A DNA stretch of 20,781 bases from a virus, in the IMG/VR virus record IMGVR_UViG_3300003583_000008, positions 5 to 20,785 of that record; one strand, given 5' to 3'. The notes under the pieces are model-generated. The model saw only the letters and a program-made list of their open reading frames with translations. It did no database searches and was not told the DNA's origin. Below are positions 7,901 through 15,513 of the stretch, in pieces. The stretch's first letter is position 1. The number at the start of each line of letters is the position of its first letter. Position numbers and translations under genes: made by a program.

Positions 7901-9794
7901 CAACCGTGAGACCAGTGCCACTGCCGCTAGAAGTTGTAGCAACACCAGTTTCCTCAGCATAACCGCCAGTGCCGCCAGAAAGACTGTCTACACCTAAGAC
8001 ACCACCAGCAGTAGAGCTGATGCTTACAGTAGACAATTCAATAGGACTTGCATCATTCAGGATAATATTACAACCAAAACGAATTGCACTCGTATTGTTA
8101 CGACCAAACATGGATCTAGAATCCGTTAGATTGTAAGTATGAGCAGCTTCAAGAGTGCCAACATTCTTACCATCTATCTCTAGAATTTCTCCATTACTAA
8201 AGAGTCCTGATACTTGCTCAACATAAATGTAATGTGTATTGTTACCAGTACTTGCAATATATGCTGTGGCACCTGAGGTCCTACCTTTAATTCTAGTGCC
8301 TGCAACATATGGAGTTACAGCATTATTGATATTCAATACTGTCCACATCTGGACATCAAAGAACCATACATCATAAATGCCACTTGAAGATCCTTGACCA
8401 AGGAAAGGATTGCCTTGTGAAGATGTAGTATTAGATTCTTGCATCTGCACAACTCTACATCTACCAATCTGATTAGCACCAGATTTTACATCTGAGGTAG
8501 CATCCGCAGACCAATCATCATATAATTCTGCAACTTGATATGCCTTACTTACACCATCTCCAGAAATTTCTGGCCAACCATATACATCATAAACTTTAAA
8601 GAAGTTACCTAAAGTAAAATTGATGATACCATTATTAATTTCTTCAAATTCCCTAGGTTTATCTACATCAACATATTGTGGTGAAACAAATTCTGTGCGA
8701 TATCCTCTAACATATGCTTTTCCTGGAGAAATTTCAATTGCTAGTTTTTCCTCAGATGCAGTTGCACCTTGATCAGATTCAGATCCTCTAGTATATACAC
8801 CATTGTTAAATCCATCGTCAAGATGCTCTCTCGCTTTAACATCAAATGTATCAATTACATAGTCACCAGATTCCTCAAAGGTGCGTCTTGCTAAAGACTT
8901 CTCCAACTCACTGTATGCAGTGCTGTTTACAAAACTCTGTACTTTACTTTCTTTGATTCTAAGTAATTCAACGAAGTCCTTATCTGCTTCGTCGGCAATT
9001 TCTTTCTTTCCAAAGATCGTAGAAATTTTAAATCTATGTGCGCCAGGTGCTGAATAGTTTGAAGTGCCTGCAGCATTATCATTCAAAGATACATCATCTT
9101 CTGGAGTGATAATAGATTCATAAATTTCCAGACCAACTCTATAAGAAGGATTGCTAGAATACTGCTCTAGAAGAATATATGAAGATGGTACGTCTACAAA
9201 ATATCCTCTGATGAAATAAACACCTTCTTCAATATATGCAGCAGATCCAACATTTGTAGCATTAATAGGTAGAAGTTGAGCAAATGGTGTGCCAACCTCA
9301 ATCAAAGTTGTGCCAAATGTAATTTCCTTATTGGAAATAAGTTGCTCGTTAGTTTGGAAAGTTTTACTGGTTGTAGCTGAAGTTGTATCTCCAGAATCAA
9401 TATACTTTACATAAAGTGTAATATATCCCTTTTCAGACTCTTCTGCTGAAATAGAATATAAAACCTTTGCCTTAACTCCAGTTGTTAAACCTTCAATGAT
9501 AGTGCCATTGAGTTGAGTCCTGTAGGTTTCAATATCACTACCTAGGAAAGACTCTTGTAGAAGAACTGCTTGTACATTCAGATCGTAACCAACTTGACCT
9601 GGAATGACCATAGCACCTTCTTTAAAGAAGTGTGTGCCAATGTTTTCAACCTGATTCTGTAGAATCGATTGCATCGTAGTGATTTCCCTTGCTTGGATAG
9701 GAAATCCTGGACGGAAAAGCACCTTGTAAAAGTTCTTGTCCTTATCAAAGTCGTCGTAATAAGGAGTAACGTTAAGGTTAGTATTCTGGGGCAT
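1917..9794 (-). CDS. Giant DUF4815-type virion structural protein, 2625 aa
   Basis: The N-terminus (TPYYDDFDKDKNFYKVLFRP, then FPIQAREITTMQSILQNQVE) is the hallmark of the DUF4815 family of phage structural proteins, common in marine T4-like phages. Further family-like blocks are an arginine-rich stretch near residues 1548-1620 with the motif WIRSRNIGFNVDRMKPRTR, a block near 1850-1990 (GWYDPLAQSFIIEDEGGIFL), and a C-terminal beta-rich block. Residues about 600-755 are a glycine/serine-rich insertion of GSGY-type repeats, and at least five copies of a G-[DE]-x3-G-x-[ST]-SG-type repeat are scattered through the protein. A linker near residue 2390 reads GEGGGEGGSA. It starts three bases after the gp8 stop (TAA GAC ATG) without a clear Shine-Dalgarno. 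The likely role is a baseplate-attached peripheral or fibre-like component that contacts the host; placement next to gp8 supports this, but the exact role is not established. There is no frameshift or internal stop over 7.9 kb. Confidence 0.9.
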   Translation of the reverse strand: MPQNTNLNVTPYYDDFDKDKNFYKVLFRPGFPIQAREITTMQSILQNQVENIGTHFFKEGAMVIPGQVGYDLNVQAVLLQESFLGSDIETYRTQLNGTIIEGLTTGVKAKVLYSISAEESEKGYITLYVKYIDSGDTTSATTSKTFQTNEQLISNKEITFGTTLIEVGTPFAQLLPINATNVGSAAYIEEGVYFIRGYFVDVPSSYILLEQYSSNPSYRVGLEIYESIITPEDDVSLNDNAAGTSNYSAPGAHRFKISTIFGKKEIADEADKDFVELLRIKESKVQSFVNSTAYSELEKSLARRTFEESGDYVIDTFDVKAREHLDDGFNNGVYTRGSESDQGATASEEKLAIEISPGKAYVRGYRTEFVSPQYVDVDKPREFEEINNGIINFTLGNFFKVYDVYGWPEISGDGVSKAYQVAELYDDWSADATSDVKSGANQIGRCRVVQMQESNTTSSQGNPFLGQGSSSGIYDVWFFDVQMWTVLNINNAVTPYVAGTRIKGRTSGATAYIASTGNNTHYIYVEQVSGLFSNGEILEIDGKNVGTLEAAHTYNLTDSRSMFGRNNTSAIRFGCNIILNDASPIELSTVSISSTAGGVLGVDSLSGGTGGYAEETGVATTSSGSGTGLTVDLSVDDDGVVTLATINTPGKGYAIDEVVTITNTNLTDGVGTVDTISAADVSRASGTYNIGASDYTTDGSGTNATFTITVDGSGAASIVVEDKGSGYVVDETFTVLDTVLGSGGAASLTFDVAALTGNTATVDVNKITEANSLTGFRTRFERDLRPGEVITPTVSDVEGNNTIRIERVNPAAIATTATNKKSTVSAGDEIFNYANQTSSIDFGLRVGSVIEGEYAELVRLRPYIFQKDYQNGELSFDLAEDAMRSLSDESFFVYRNFANKPVISGSITFTLPETEAFGALDGENFVLTIIDGGGTPQTFADGANLDIDALSDGGTLSVTYGANNQSIAISGLTGVVTVTLTALVSKNTVSKKIKTASKMKALKVIKTTENVDVQQTGLTYSTLFGTRVQDEQISFGINDVYNIHAVYESLDDNDASAPYIVLTESTFFATGSLIIGKTSGARGRVISFSNTNLRLYYVNINESTFISGETVEGYDTDDVIISGIIDDVDDAVFSGSKVITNQFTLDQSQKTNFYDCSRFVRDAGTVAPARRLLVIFDYFVHEASGDYFSAESYSGILYKEIPNIKLDGSLKKIRDQADFRPAIQELRNGSGTVTAPFFVNCSTFDFVSRVFETGNGSTIFDIMKVNTSFRSDYSWYLPRIDNLYLSHDGELRITSGVSGYYLIPPQPVQNAMLLATIEYKPYVFNPEDDVIITSEVIRRYTMKDIGALEDRLTNVEYYTSLSLLESQADNTNVYDENGFDRLKNGYVVDDFTDHTVGDVLSPDYKCSLDFREGQLRPSHYTTNVGLKYNPAASTNIVKTNGNVLMLPYEDLAVITQPYASRTINVNPFNVFTFIGRIDLTPASDDWIDTVRLPAKVENVEGDFSATTAKLGADPNTGFAPIQWGSWQTNWTGETVTSTKRFQSQSGTYGVGRALGRAGHGQRRQGLFYLKERRTFRVVNNQARQGVRTKVVPKIERKSQGDTILSQSAVPWIRSRNIGFNVDRMKPRTRVFAFFDGVNITTYITPKVIELTKNSSEDNRTNETPFVVGETVIGETSGCQLNVIDPNDGYKTNPYGKGEETLPTTYSSQTQYLNHDITVISENVSPDYFGNMQVGEVLVGQTSGARAVVKDRRLLTDNVGNIQGTFFVPSPKNDANPRWATGTRSIRFTTSDSNSRTPGAVESSADGKYTATGTLQTVRENILAIRNAEVVTDTVNDKRVVTTTRTETRQLGWYDPLAQSFIIEDEGGIFLTGVDIFFATKDTNIPVSMQIRAMENGYPSKSILPFSDITLTPDVVETSESAALPTRFTFKAPVYIKASVEYCFVLLSDSNEYTVWISRMGDVDVTGNRTISEQPYAGVLFKSQNASTWTADQYSDAKFTVYRAEFTQTTGTVALNNTPQGKGNGGIHRLIDNPIQTIKPTQTFSLPTASYTYTEGARLKQVTTQAEATIVSFDDTADEITVNSVTGSWLQGTSNTYLITSSQSFMETTVTGISGTLSIGDVVTGSSSNSTGEVLEWDSGTGVLKLNFISGNFSPAETLTNPGSFSATAGGTTAATGDSLGGYLDAVPTYASDMQEVLVYHKNHCMHNRSNNVTIEGVISEITPTTLAAGLAISGTTLTVDNASQFHKIINGVSISNVNPGYLKIKSATSSVEEIIQYSAISNDGKTITVATSGRGASGTDDIAHSSGDIVECYNLDGIPLININKTHTSIECPWIDTYMLDVGAVATSGIRTGGSMVYSTQNIQFETLTPTVSVMDLPETTITARVNTTSATSVGEGGGEGGSAPRDQASFVNNGEYVPVTLNDLNFFPNPRMVCSNINEQNKLSGNPSFTMLIDLSTEKSTLSPVVDLDRCSLITTSNRINKWPGGPQPYGQQGLIDRTQDVSLLPFGDQNDCVYLTRLARLSQESRSLRIDFQMSRPPQAEVFLYYRTFDMGSNENPDEKGWTKMDLPLQYDSSPSEEILWKDYYYEVGGLNFNAFQIKIVMRSDSQARVPLIADLRAIAIAT
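7530..8000 (-). repeat. GSGY-type repeat insertion in the DUF4815 protein
   Basis: Residues about 600-755 of the 2625-aa protein are low-complexity Gly/Ser/Thr/Val-rich sequence with units such as GSGTGLTVDLSVDDDG, NTPGKGYAIDEVVTIT and VEDKGSGYVVDETFTV. The segment separates two blocks of ordinary composition and has the look of an inserted module of the same family as in the neighbouring genes. Confidence 0.65.
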
Positions 9795-9797
9795 GTC

Positions 9798-11330
9798 TTA
9801 GAACTCGATTACGATTTTAATGTCTTCTACTTGGTCATTGGCGCGACTGATCGCACGTCTGTTATCTATATAGATGACTTGTCCAGTATTAGATTTAATC
9901 TCTGGTTTTGCATAACCATTGTTAAATTTCATACCCAAATCATATTCAGTATTGTTAATTGTCCTTGACGCTGTATTTGGAACTGCAGGGAAGTTGATGT
10001 CAGGTTGACCAGCAGCACCAGAAGTTGCACCACTGATGACATTAGATCCATCAAATTCATTCAAAGTACCTGTAACTTCAGGGAAAATGCCATCGACTTC
10101 ATTTTGATAATACTTCAAAACTTTAGTAGTTGCATTCCAACTAACAACCCTCGCTCTAGCAGTAATATTAATACCGCCAATAACTCTAGTTTGTGTGACA
10201 ATTTCATCAGGCACATAATTGCCTTGGAATGTAGGAGAGAAAATAACTGCTTTTGTTGCAGATACTGTCAAATCTGAAATTAATTCAGACGTTCCAAATT
10301 TAAGAGGATTTGTTACAAGACCAATACGACGATAATCGTTATCAATCGGGAAGTCTCCAGCACCTTCATCATATGAAAGTTTCGCATTGATCATGACACG
10401 ATAAGATCCAATCTCAATCGTAGGATCAAAACCATGACCATTTGGAGGAGGAATGATAACATCAACCTGAGCACTTGTGCCAGTGCCGATACCAGTGATA
10501 GCATCAACACTAACTTTACCGAAAGTATAACCCGTGCCTCCAGAAGTTACAGTAGCGGAAATAATTTTACCACCATCAACAACAATAGAAACACGACCAC
10601 CTGTCCCATCACCATTAATACCTACATTGTCGTAAGTGCCATTATTATAACCAGATCCTGCTGAAGTAATGACAACAGTATCAATTTCACCAGCAACTGC
10701 ATTTGTCTTCACCGCATCATTAGAGAAGACTGGCATGTAGTCATTAGAGAAAAACTTCAAAACAGAAGCAACAGGGATGGTGTAAAGATATTTCCAGCGA
10801 TAACCATCAGAAGTAGTGATAATAGAAGTAGAAGTGCCAGTCGGCTCAACTGTGGATGGTTTTCCGTTAGGGTCTGAAGGAGATGTGCCATTGTAGATGC
10901 ACTTATATACTTGATACTGAGAATTCACAACATAAAAGTCGGAATCATACAGTTTAGTTGCACCAGAAGAAGCAGTCTTACTAGGAGAATAATCATGACG
11001 ATACATGTCATAGGTAAAACCTAGACCACCCGTAGTTTGCTCTGGAGATACCCAGTCAATTCTACGGACAACCTGAATCGTATCAGATGCCAAAACTCTT
11101 TTCAAAGAAATCATGTCATCATAAGATCCAGAAAACTCTTGGAAAGAGTCCACTGCTTGGGGTGGAGAATTTTCATTATCCCACGTTTGAGGTCTCCCGA
11201 TGAAGATATACAAACGATCTCTCGTGCCACCAGCATCAGCATCACTTTGGATCGCAATAGGACCTTCTAGTGATTTGATGAATTTACTAGCAGAGAAAAT
11301 TCTAAATTGATCAGTAAGTAAAGCTGCCAT
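9798..11330 (-). CDS. gp8: Baseplate wedge subunit gp8
   Basis: This 510-aa protein is the homologue of T4 gp8, a dimeric wedge protein that links the inner baseplate to peripheral parts. Recognisable blocks in order are IFIGRPQTW (residues 42-50; T4 ITFGRSEPW), VVRRIDW (87-93; T4 VIPRRDW), DGYRWKYLYTIP (175-186; T4 DGYVWEYLFEIP), YRRIGLVTNPL (333-343; T4 FRQISIITNPL), and a C-terminal stretch GQVIYIDNRRAI (483-494; T4 GEMIYMENRPPI) ending DIKIVIEF. T4 gp8 has 334 residues; most of the extra length here is two insertions, about 210-300 and about 352-455, built of GSGY and TSGA-like repeats. It is the first gene of a four-gene unit behind a late-type promoter and is one of the few here with a visible AGGA before the start. 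Assignment rests on recalled T4 sequence. Confidence 0.93.
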   Translation of the reverse strand: MAALLTDQFRIFSASKFIKSLEGPIAIQSDADAGGTRDRLYIFIGRPQTWDNENSPPQAVDSFQEFSGSYDDMISLKRVLASDTIQVVRRIDWVSPEQTTGGLGFTYDMYRHDYSPSKTASSGATKLYDSDFYVVNSQYQVYKCIYNGTSPSDPNGKPSTVEPTGTSTSIITTSDGYRWKYLYTIPVASVLKFFSNDYMPVFSNDAVKTNAVAGEIDTVVITSAGSGYNNGTYDNVGINGDGTGGRVSIVVDGGKIISATVTSGGTGYTFGKVSVDAITGIGTGTSAQVDVIIPPPNGHGFDPTIEIGSYRVMINAKLSYDEGAGDFPIDNDYRRIGLVTNPLKFGTSELISDLTVSATKAVIFSPTFQGNYVPDEIVTQTRVIGGINITARARVVSWNATTKVLKYYQNEVDGIFPEVTGTLNEFDGSNVISGATSGAAGQPDINFPAVPNTASRTINNTEYDLGMKFNNGYAKPEIKSNTGQVIYIDNRRAISRANDQVEDIKIVIEF

Positions 11331-11331
11331 T

Positions 11332-11335
11332 TCCT
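11332..11335 (-). promoter_or_regulatory. Shine-Dalgarno-like AGGA before gp8
   Basis: The minus strand reads TTAGGAAATG at the gp8 start, placing AGGA just before the ATG. The spacing is short (one or two bases), so its strength is uncertain. It is worth marking because the other starts in the window have A-rich leaders with no such motif. Confidence 0.4.
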
Positions 11336-11357
11336 AAGGGATTATTGTCCTCTTGTT

Positions 11358-11365
11358 TATTTATG
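11358..11365 (-). promoter_or_regulatory. Late-type phage promoter upstream of gp8
   Basis: The minus strand reads CCATAAATAAAC, containing the same CATAAATA octamer as the two other gaps, one base off the T4 late consensus. It lies in the 42-base gap between the 1378-aa gene and gp8, about 27 bases before the gp8 ATG. It would drive gp8, the 2625-aa gene and the two small genes down to the terminator at 1421-1450. Confidence 0.65.
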
Positions 11366-11372
11366 GTTCTTA

Positions 11373-14300
11373 TCAAGAAGAAGATCTGACTTGGGTATTA
11401 TAGTCAATTCTTGAAATTGTAAATGATGCTCCATTTTGTCCTGTAATTTTTTCAGCACCCAAAACTGCTTGCAATACAGCATCCTCTCCAGTTGTGTCTC
11501 CAACAGCATTAGTAACTGTTGTTGTAGGATGTAATACATTAGTTTCGACATATTGATTATATCCATATCCACCAGTAGTTATTGTTACTGATTCGATTTG
11601 GTCTCCTGCAACTGTCATAACTGGTGTTGCAACTACACCAATATCACCAATATTTTCAACGGAAATCGATGGCACAGATGAATAGTTAATACCTTGATCT
11701 GCGACAATAAAGTCTACAATTGTGCTGTTTGTAGAGAATTTATATAACAATCCACCTTCACCGATATTTGCATCTCCAGTGTTATATGGCACCACATTAT
11801 TAACCTGCAAGATTTTATCTGTAGGATTCCAAGCAACTACAGTTGCCTGAATTCCAGATTCAGATCCAGTAATAATTTCACCCGTGCTAAAGTTTTGTCC
11901 ATTACCTGTACCCAGAGTCATATTGATCAATGCATCATGAGGAATACCCTCACTCAATTGACCTGCAGTGACTACAGTTGCATAATTAAATGGCAATGTT
12001 GCATCCTTAATACTGTCTCCAACTTGGAAGAGAGTTGTATTCTGTCCACCGACTGTCTCTTCAATACCATACAGAGATACTGCAATACCACCATCCAAAT
12101 TAATTTGATTTTCGTATTGACTACCAGTATTTACTAGATCAGGAATCCCATTTCCAACACCTTCCAATTCGTCATCATCTTCAAAGTCCAATCCTGTAAG
12201 TGTGGAAATTGGTACAGTCAACAAAGTAATCGTATTGCCATCTGAGGCAACCAAAGTGTGGGGATTTGCTCCAGAAGCACTGCTAGTAGGAATTCCAGCA
12301 TCAAATTGCACAATTGCATCTTCGGTAGTTGGAATACCACCGTCAATAAATGCTAATTCATCAACCTCAAATGTTACTAATAATTCCTTGAGATTTGGAT
12401 TCCAATCATATACCTTAGCAACTTTATTCGTAGAGCTTTCTACTCTACGAATAACTCTATCCCCAACATTAAATTTATATTGAGAGATGCCAGCATCATT
12501 ATCTAGATTTGTGTCAAGCACAACTCTTTGATCATATTTAAATGTAACTCCCCTAGTTACACCTGTAAATGAATTGGCAGTTTTTCCTGTATACGAAATA
12601 GTCTCATTCTGAAGGAGTGCATCACCAGATCCAGGGAAAGCACTTGTATTACTAACGTAAATTGTAGTATCAGATGCTTCTGCTTTTTTAAGAAGTCCTG
12701 AAATATAAAGATTGCTAGAATTTAAAGACTGCCTTGCACTAACTTTTCTCCTTAGATTTACAAGTTTTGTGAAAAGGACACTAGGCACCGAAGTGAATTT
12801 AGATCCAGGATCAACTACATCAATACCGACAATTGATCCTTGATCTATTCTGGCAACTGCTTTAGCACCGCCACCACCACCGCCATTAATTAAAATGTAT
12901 GGTGCTTCTTGATAGAATTCTCCAGAATCAATAACATCAATTCTAGTAATTTTGCCTGTTGTGCTAACTTCTGCAGCACCTCTAGCACCCTGTCCACCAC
13001 CACCTTCAAAGATTAGACTTGGTGATGTTGCATATTGAGTGCCTTCATTTAAAAGAGTGAGTCCTGTCACAGATTGTACTACGGGACTTGCGGTTGCACC
13101 TGATCCAGATCCTCCAAGAATTCTTACATTTGCTGGACCAAAATACCCATCACCACTACGAATCATTTTCACATATTCAACTGCACCACTATCGTTTAAA
13201 ACAGGTTCTGCAAGAGCGCCACTAGGGAAATCTTGGGTAACTTCTGGGACTTCATCACCTACAAATAAGGGAGACCCATAGAAAGTCGGACCAACTACAT
13301 ATGGATAAACTGGATTTTGCTGATTATCCTCCGCCATAAAATATGCATAAGTGCCGTTTGGATATTCTGGCGTTACAGCAAATTTGCCATTATGTGCATC
13401 TAAGTTTCCAAGACCTTCTTCATAGATATAATCTTGCACAAAATCACCCATGATATATCCATCTTGGACAGATCTCAATCCAAGACCAGATGTTGAATAT
13501 GCAAAAGCATATAATAGTCTGGGAGCATCAACTAATACACTATATCTCAACTCTCTGGTTGTAGCACCAGTAAAAGAACTAAGGTAGACAGCATATGTAA
13601 CTTCACTGCCATCTATAAAATATCTCATTCCTGCAGAGAAGAGATAATCTAAATCTCCAATAACAGGAGGAGCTCCTACGTGCCAACCATCTTCCGTTGT
13701 AGAGAAGAATAAATGCTCACTATCATTTGAAGAATCGTCTTGATTGAAAATATATTCCTTACCTCTTTCTAAATTTAAAAGGTCTAACTCTTGCCCATTA
13801 AAAAGAAACTTATTATTAGACACAGTAACTGTATAAGTTACTTGACCTTCAGTGTTTTGTTGTGGTCTACCAGCAGTGACTTCATTACCAACTTTCAAGC
13901 GGTAAGATGATGTCATTAAACCAGCAGTTCTTCCCGAAGTATATCCAAAAGGACCATAAATTGGATAACCATCATATGCAACACCAATAATTTTAGAGTG
14001 TCCATCAGCATGTCTGGAATAGTCTGGTAGACCATTCGATAAGAAATTAGATCCAATATAATAATTATTTGGTAGTGGGTCACTGTCATTTGCAGGATCG
14101 AGGATCATATATCCTTCATCACCCTCATATCCAGACATGTATCTGTGATTTTTGCAATAATAATATATTCTATTAGTCTCATCCTCATTCATTAAGAATA
14201 GAGTTTGATATTCATTTTCATAATCTACAGAAGGAGCACCACTTGCTCCAGTGCTATCATAATACAATGTGCCAGTATTCAATGCACCATCTGCAGTAGT

Positions 14301-15509
14301 ACTAAACTGTATAGGATGTCCTATACCCTCAGCATTACTAGAATCAGACTGATTCCAAATAATCAGAGAATTTCTCTTGACTGTAATATTGTCAGGTATT
14401 GGATAATACTCACCTGGTGTAAATGGTCCAAATTCCTGAGCGTTTGGTCCAAATTCAATGTAGTATATATTAAGAGAAACTGGATCATCACTGATAGTAC
14501 ACTTAAATCCAGTATTGCCTAAGAGAAGATCGCCATTTGCAAATGTGCCATTGACTTCTCTCAGATATAATCTTGTAATATTATTGCTACCATCTCTGAC
14601 AATCTTAGCAACTTTTGCATAAGTCTCATTAGTGATAACATCAATTTGTCTACCAACTTCAAAAGGAGCAATAGATTCGTCAATTGATGTTACATCAATA
14701 GCAACGTTACCATACTCAACTTTTATTGTCCAAGTATATGGACGTATAAATCCATTTTCAAAAACACTATTTTTTTGAGCAAACTGACCGATTAACTTAT
14801 TAGTATGATAAAAATAGTTTGAATTGTCTATAACACCATCAAATTCATTATGTGATTTGATATGCTTGTGTTTTACTGTATCAATATTAAAGTTTACTGG
14901 TGCTCCCCCAACACCACCCCAGTCGGGAGTGTGTAGAAGAGTGCCATTTGCAAAAATTCCTAGAGTTTTATTACTCTGAAATGCCCTAGTACCAGAATCT
15001 GGTACATCTTTACCTGCACGATAAATGATCGTGTGGTCATAAGTATTATCTGTTAGGAGAGTATTTCCAAATTCTCTAATACCAGCAAGCAACGCTGGTT
15101 TTGGATTATTATCACTTTCTATACGAAGTCTATCAACAACTTCATTTTCTACAATTTGAAAATTACTTACTGTCTGAGAATTTGGAGTGCTTTGCCAAAT
15201 TCTATTTGGATTGAAAGAATTTACAACATCAGGAGTATCCTGTGAAGGTAAAATAGAAACTCGTATAGGATCATATCCTGATCCAGATTCTAAAACTCTA
15301 ACATGTATAATTCTACCCGCATCATCATCAATAATAGGATAGAGAACTGCTGCCTCTACAGGAGTGCCACATCCAGTAATAGTTAATCTTGGTGGATCGG
15401 AAGAAGTATATCCATCACCACCATTAATAACAGTTACTGATTTAATGCCATATACTTCATTAAATACTGGCTCGATTACTGCACCAGATCCAGGAATTTC
15501 TCTTGCCAT
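11373..15509 (-). CDS. YHYH-domain virion structural protein with cupredoxin-like domains, 1378 aa
   Basis: Residues 1-90 hold two GSGY-type repeats. Residues about 375-470 look like a cupredoxin domain with a complete potential type-1 copper set: His398, Cys452, His455 and Met458 in CKNHRYM. The YHYH domain follows at about 480-745, marked by IIGVAYDGYPIYGPFGY (507-523), SYRLK, then LGNLDAHNGKF and TPEYPNGTYAYF (713-724). A second cupredoxin-like segment (about 560-690), which has lost the Cys-His-Met end, is inserted inside the YHYH domain. Residues about 760-915 are four or five further GSGY-like repeats with poly-glycine turns, and the C-terminal third contains TSGA-type repeats and another GSGY-like unit. 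The gene starts four bases after the 409-aa stop (TAA TTAA ATG), so the two are co-transcribed. YHYH proteins are recurrent in marine T4-like phages without a proven function. A peripheral virion or adhesin role is inferred from neighbours and repeat content. Confidence 0.87.
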   Translation of the reverse strand: MAREIPGSGAVIEPVFNEVYGIKSVTVINGGDGYTSSDPPRLTITGCGTPVEAAVLYPIIDDDAGRIIHVRVLESGSGYDPIRVSILPSQDTPDVVNSFNPNRIWQSTPNSQTVSNFQIVENEVVDRLRIESDNNPKPALLAGIREFGNTLLTDNTYDHTIIYRAGKDVPDSGTRAFQSNKTLGIFANGTLLHTPDWGGVGGAPVNFNIDTVKHKHIKSHNEFDGVIDNSNYFYHTNKLIGQFAQKNSVFENGFIRPYTWTIKVEYGNVAIDVTSIDESIAPFEVGRQIDVITNETYAKVAKIVRDGSNNITRLYLREVNGTFANGDLLLGNTGFKCTISDDPVSLNIYYIEFGPNAQEFGPFTPGEYYPIPDNITVKRNSLIIWNQSDSSNAEGIGHPIQFSTTADGALNTGTLYYDSTGASGAPSVDYENEYQTLFLMNEDETNRIYYYCKNHRYMSGYEGDEGYMILDPANDSDPLPNNYYIGSNFLSNGLPDYSRHADGHSKIIGVAYDGYPIYGPFGYTSGRTAGLMTSSYRLKVGNEVTAGRPQQNTEGQVTYTVTVSNNKFLFNGQELDLLNLERGKEYIFNQDDSSNDSEHLFFSTTEDGWHVGAPPVIGDLDYLFSAGMRYFIDGSEVTYAVYLSSFTGATTRELRYSVLVDAPRLLYAFAYSTSGLGLRSVQDGYIMGDFVQDYIYEEGLGNLDAHNGKFAVTPEYPNGTYAYFMAEDNQQNPVYPYVVGPTFYGSPLFVGDEVPEVTQDFPSGALAEPVLNDSGAVEYVKMIRSGDGYFGPANVRILGGSGSGATASPVVQSVTGLTLLNEGTQYATSPSLIFEGGGGQGARGAAEVSTTGKITRIDVIDSGEFYQEAPYILINGGGGGGAKAVARIDQGSIVGIDVVDPGSKFTSVPSVLFTKLVNLRRKVSARQSLNSSNLYISGLLKKAEASDTTIYVSNTSAFPGSGDALLQNETISYTGKTANSFTGVTRGVTFKYDQRVVLDTNLDNDAGISQYKFNVGDRVIRRVESSTNKVAKVYDWNPNLKELLVTFEVDELAFIDGGIPTTEDAIVQFDAGIPTSSASGANPHTLVASDGNTITLLTVPISTLTGLDFEDDDELEGVGNGIPDLVNTGSQYENQINLDGGIAVSLYGIEETVGGQNTTLFQVGDSIKDATLPFNYATVVTAGQLSEGIPHDALINMTLGTGNGQNFSTGEIITGSESGIQATVVAWNPTDKILQVNNVVPYNTGDANIGEGGLLYKFSTNSTIVDFIVADQGINYSSVPSISVENIGDIGVVATPVMTVAGDQIESVTITTGGYGYNQYVETNVLHPTTTVTNAVGDTTGEDAVLQAVLGAEKITGQNGASFTISRIDYNTQVRSSS

Positions 15510-15513
15510 TTAA

